A DNA stretch of 64,000 nt from Neopusillimonas maritima (lineage in GTDB: Bacteria; Pseudomonadota; Gammaproteobacteria; Burkholderiales; Burkholderiaceae_B), in contig NZ_NQOU01000001.1 in NCBI RefSeq assembly GCF_003576595.1, forward strand, positions 560,337-624,336, written 5' to 3'. Made by a program: the position numbers and the translations under genes. The notes below the pieces were generated by a model. It worked only from the letters and a program-made list of their open reading frames with translations, was not told where the DNA came from and searched no databases. Positions 61,081-64,000 of the stretch are shown piece after piece. The stretch's first letter is position 1, and every line of letters starts with the position of its first letter.

Positions 61081-63237
61081 TTATTCCGCGGCTGGAGCAG
61101 CCGGCGGAACCGGCTCGGTTGGACCTCCTTGCGCCTCGATACCACCGATCGCCTTCATGGACAAACGTAAACGACCTTTGTCATCGGCTTCAATCACTTT
61201 AATTTTCACGACCTGACCTACTTTCAACACATCGTTGATATTGTTGATACGGTAATTAGCGATTTCGGAAATATGAAGCAAGCCGTCACGACCTGGCAAT
61301 ACCTGCACAATGGCACCGAAGTCGAGCAGACGCAGAACCGGACCTTCATAGTCTTGCCCCACTTCAACGTCGGCCGTAAGCTCTTTGATACGACGCTCGG
61401 CTTCACGGGCTTTGTCGAGATCGGCGCTGGAAATGGTAATGGTGCCATCGTCGCCAATATCGATATTGGTGCCCGTTTCTTCAGTAAGCGCACGAATGGT
61501 GGCGCCACCTTTGCCGATGACATCACGGATTTTCTCAGGGTTGATTTTCACCGTAAGCATGCGGGGAGCAAACTCGGAAAGCTCGGTACGCGACCCTTCA
61601 ATGGCTTCTTTCATTTTACCCAGAATATGCATACGTCCTTCATTGGCCTGCGCCAAAGCAACCTGCATGATTTCGCGGGTAATACCCTGAATCTTGATGT
61701 CCATTTGCAACGCGGTAACACCAGTTTGCGTACCGGCCACCTTGAAATCCATATCGCCCAGGTGATCTTCATCACCCAGAATATCGGTAAGTACCGCAAA
61801 TTTGCCGCCGTCTTTAATAAGACCCATCGCCACGCCGGCAACGTGATCTTTAACCGGTACACCGGCATCCATCATGGCTAATGAACCACCGCATACCGAA
61901 GCCATAGAAGAAGAGCCATTGGACTCAGTAATTTCCGACACAATACGAATGGTGTACTGGAAATCTTCCGGGGCCGGCAAAGCAGCAATGAGTGCACGCT
62001 TGGCCAAACGGCCATGACCAATTTCGCGACGCTTAGGCGAGCCGAAACGGCCGGTTTCACCTGTGGAGAACGGTGGGAAGTTGTAATGCAACATGAAACG
62101 ATCACGGCTTTCACCCATCACCGAATCAATGATCTGTTCGTCTTGTTTGGTACCGAGTGTTGAAATCACCAACGCCTGGGTTTCGCCCCGGGTAAACAAG
62201 GCGCTACCATGAGTACGGGGCAAAACACCCAAACGAATACTGATGGGACGAACAGTGCGTGTGTCGCGCCCGTCGATGCGGGGCTCCCCAGCCAAAATTT
62301 GCCCACGCACAATGGCCGACTCCAGATCAAACAGAATATTCTCAACTTCCACTGAATCGGGCACAGGTGCTTCTTTAGCCGCGGCATGCTCTTCAAGTTT
62401 GGTTTTTACTTCAGCATATACCTCACGCAGGCGTGCAGTACGCACTTGCTTTTCGCGGATTTGATAGGCCTCTTTCAAACCCTCTTCTGCAACTGCCTTA
62501 ACCGCTGTGATCAAAGCCTCGTTGCGGGCCGGTGCCTGCCAATCCCACTCGGGCTTGCCTGCCTCACTGACCAAATCATGAATGGCATTGATGGCGGCTT
62601 GCATTTGTTCGTGACCAAACATCACACCATTCAACATGACCTCTTCCGACAGCTCTTTCGCTTCGGACTCAACCATGAGTACGGCGGCTTCCGTACCGGC
62701 AACCACCAGATTCATACCCGACACCTGCAACTGCGAAGTGGTAGGATTCAAAACGTAATCGCCGTCGACATAACCCACGCGCGCCGCGCCGATAGGCCCA
62801 TTGAACGGAATGCCCGAAATAGCCAAAGCGGCGGAAGCACCAATCATGGCGGGAATATCGGGGTCTACTTCCGGATTCACCGACAGCACGTGAATAATGA
62901 CCTGTACTTCGTTGTAAAAGCCTTCCGGAAACAAAGGACGCAACGGGCGATCGATCAGGCGCGATGTGAGCGTTTCCTTTTCAGAAGGACGGCCTTCGCG
63001 CTTAAAGAACCCACCGGGAATACGGCCAACCGAATAAGTCTTTTCGACGTAATCAACGGTTAAAGGGAAAAAATCCTGCCCTGGTTTGGCATTTTTGGCG
63101 GCAACAACCGTTGCCAGTACCACGGTATCATCAACTGATACCAATACGGCACCTGTTGCCTGGCGAGCAATCTCGCCGGTTTCCATTACAACAGTGTGTT
63201 GGCCGTACTGGAACGACTTGGTCACTTTATTAAACAT
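61081..63237 (-). CDS. pnp: Polyribonucleotide nucleotidyltransferase (PNPase)
   Basis: The 718-residue enzyme degrades RNA from the 3' end with phosphate and is part of the degradosome. It has two RNase PH domains (N-terminal [20 protein letters not shown]; second [40 protein letters not shown] then [20 protein letters not shown]), a KH domain ([20 protein letters not shown]) and an S1 domain ([20 protein letters not shown] then [15 protein letters not shown]). The tail ends Pro/Ala-rich ([12 protein letters not shown]). AAGGA precedes the ATG. It follows rpsO with a hairpin between them. Length matches the family. Confidence 0.97.
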   Translation of the reverse strand: MFNKVTKSFQYGQHTVVMETGEIARQATGAVLVSVDDTVVLATVVAAKNAKPGQDFFPLTVDYVEKTYSVGRIPGGFFKREGRPSEKETLTSRLIDRPLRPLFPEGFYNEVQVIIHVLSVNPEVDPDIPAMIGASAALAISGIPFNGPIGAARVGYVDGDYVLNPTTSQLQVSGMNLVVAGTEAAVLMVESEAKELSEEVMLNGVMFGHEQMQAAINAIHDLVSEAGKPEWDWQAPARNEALITAVKAVAEEGLKEAYQIREKQVRTARLREVYAEVKTKLEEHAAAKEAPVPDSVEVENILFDLESAIVRGQILAGEPRIDGRDTRTVRPISIRLGVLPRTHGSALFTRGETQALVISTLGTKQDEQIIDSVMGESRDRFMLHYNFPPFSTGETGRFGSPKRREIGHGRLAKRALIAALPAPEDFQYTIRIVSEITESNGSSSMASVCGGSLAMMDAGVPVKDHVAGVAMGLIKDGGKFAVLTDILGDEDHLGDMDFKVAGTQTGVTALQMDIKIQGITREIMQVALAQANEGRMHILGKMKEAIEGSRTELSEFAPRMLTVKINPEKIRDVIGKGGATIRALTEETGTNIDIGDDGTITISSADLDKAREAERRIKELTADVEVGQDYEGPVLRLLDFGAIVQVLPGRDGLLHISEIANYRINNINDVLKVGQVVKIKVIEADDKGRLRLSMKAIGGIEAQGGPTEPVPPAAPAAE

Positions 63238-63261
63238 TACACAGTATCCTTACAATAAAAA

Positions 63262-63300
63262 AACCGTGCACACCACGATTGTCTCGTAGTGTCCACGGTT
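63262..63300 (-). terminator. rpsO-pnp intercistronic hairpin
   Basis: On the minus strand AACCGTGGACACTACGA pairs imperfectly with TCGTGGTGTGCACGGTT, a long stem followed by a run of T. In E. coli this interval holds a partial terminator and the RNase III site that lets PNPase control its own message; a similar role is likely here. Confidence 0.7.
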
Positions 63301-63328
63301 GTACATCATGGGGAACCAGCCCCTGATA

Positions 63329-63598
63329 TCACTTACGCAAGCCAAGCTTTTCAATAAGCGTGCGGTAAGCGTCGGGATTACGGCTCTTTAGGTAATCGAG
63401 CAATTTGCGACGGCGACTAACCATGCGCAATAAACCGCGACGCGAATGGTGGTCTTTTTTATGCGTTTTGAAGTGGTCGGTCAGTTCGTTGATGCGAGCG
63501 GTGAGCAATGCCACCTGAACTTCCGGAGAACCGGTGTCGCCCTGCTTGCGCGCGAACTGCGAAACAATATCGGACTTCTTGATTTCTGCTACAGACAT
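63329..63598 (-). CDS. rpsO: 30S ribosomal protein S15
   Basis: The 89-residue protein has the standard S15 sequence: [40 protein letters not shown] and [20 protein letters not shown] then [19 protein letters not shown]. It binds 16S rRNA early in 30S assembly. Length is exactly normal. It is the first gene of the rpsO-pnp operon; GAGGAAAT precedes the ATG. The 176 nt upstream separate it from a divergent lipoprotein gene and should hold both promoters. Confidence 0.98.
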   Translation of the reverse strand: MSVAEIKKSDIVSQFARKQGDTGSPEVQVALLTARINELTDHFKTHKKDHHSRRGLLRMVSRRRKLLDYLKSRNPDAYRTLIEKLGLRK

Positions 63599-63774
63599 GA
63601 TGAGATTTCCTCTTGAACATGCGACAAGGCCGAGGTGCCTTGACGTGAACGATAGATAAATACGACTAACTGCCTACGCTGCCCAAGCCAAATGGGCCAA
63701 ATACAACAAGACAGATGTGGGATTATAACTGATCCGGTAGAATTTGCAGGAACACACTGTCAGGTGCAACTTCT

Positions 63775-64000
63775 ATGAGAACCCTTCCACTAAAACCGGT
63801 TTTAATGGCAAGCCTGCTTGCATTAATCGCCGGATGCACCAGTATCACCTCAGTTCCTCCCGGCACATCCGCCCAGCAAATGGTCGGCCAGTTCGGCACC
63901 CCAACCTATCAATGCCCGCTTGAAAACGGCGGTACACGTTTAATCTGGAGCCTGCAGCCTTTTGGTCAGCAGGCCTGGGCCACCAATACCGATAAAGAGG
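63775..64000 (+). CDS. Lipoprotein, 3' end outside window
   Basis: From ATG 63775 the frame is open to the window edge (75 codons). The leader PLKPVLMASLLALIAGC has a clear lipobox (LIAG before Cys), so the protein is exported and lipid-modified. After it come SITSVPPGTSAQQMVGQFGT and PTYQCPLENGGTRLIWSLQP, similar to SmpA/OmlA-like small lipoproteins with a GTP-type turn. I do not assign a family firmly. It is divergent from rpsO. Confidence 0.75.
   Translation, partial: MRTLPLKPVLMASLLALIAGCTSITSVPPGTSAQQMVGQFGTPTYQCPLENGGTRLIWSLQPFGQQAWATNTDKE

Overview
The window looks like a betaproteobacterial chromosome (Burkholderiales, probably Alcaligenaceae). This is inferred from a Burkholderia-type trimeric porin, a qor-tpiA-secG-tRNA-Leu(GAG) block, rpsO-pnp, and many dipeptide-type ABC, Rieske and LysR genes. 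No species can be named from sequence reading alone.

Layout. 1-7.2 kb: the 5' end of a tyrosine-recombinase-like gene, a porin, and a four-gene periplasmic operon (imelysin, di-haem DUF1111 protein, second imelysin-like protein, DUF1513) behind a Fur-like site. 7.3-26.1 kb: an 18.8-kb genomic island inserted in the 3' end of tRNA-Leu(GAG). Its evidence is an intact tRNA at 26087-26171, a degenerate 22-bp copy of the tRNA 3' end at 7298-7319 in the same orientation, arm-like repeats just inside both ends, and a P4-type integrase gene (now broken) next to the tRNA. The island holds conjugation-type remnants (RHH protein, TrbM), three insertion sequences (IS21-like, IS3, IS110) that truncate their neighbours, and a copper-type cargo: a CopA remnant, CopB, an APC permease, a cytochrome c, and a complex I-like operon.

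The complex I-like operon is the most striking content. It encodes NuoA, H, J, K, L, M and N homologues with their proton-channel Glu/Lys residues, but no NADH-oxidising or Fe-S subunits (no recognisable C, E, F, G or I). Where B and D should be there is one 620-residue protein: a NuoB-like part without Fe-S cysteines, two heavy-metal-binding CPMHP/CPKCGM modules, a long His-rich linker, and a degenerate NuoD-like part. It appears to be a membrane proton/ion-pumping arm coupled to a metal-binding hub, linked to copper resistance. I do not know of a described system of this kind.

26.2-41.7 kb: secG, tpiA, qor, tRNA-Ser(UGA), a small parvulin, and an uncharacterised minus-strand cluster (two PYROXD2-like flavoproteins, a cyclase, a five-gene peptide-type ABC importer, a thiolase), then a lactamase-fold/rhodanese protein and a 1-Cys peroxiredoxin. 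41.7-52.2 kb: a GGDEF/EAL protein, a LysR regulator divergent from an aromatic operon (flavin monooxygenase, Rieske oxygenase, serine hydrolase), and a three-gene phosphorelay. 52.3-53.8 kb: an intact ISNCY-type element with a perfect 16-bp target duplication. 53.8-61 kb: tRNA-Leu(UAA) and a sodium:solute symporter pair with a CBS/nucleotidyltransferase protein, a small membrane protein and a membrane-anchored DnaQ-like exonuclease. 61-64 kb: pnp, rpsO and the start of a lipoprotein gene.
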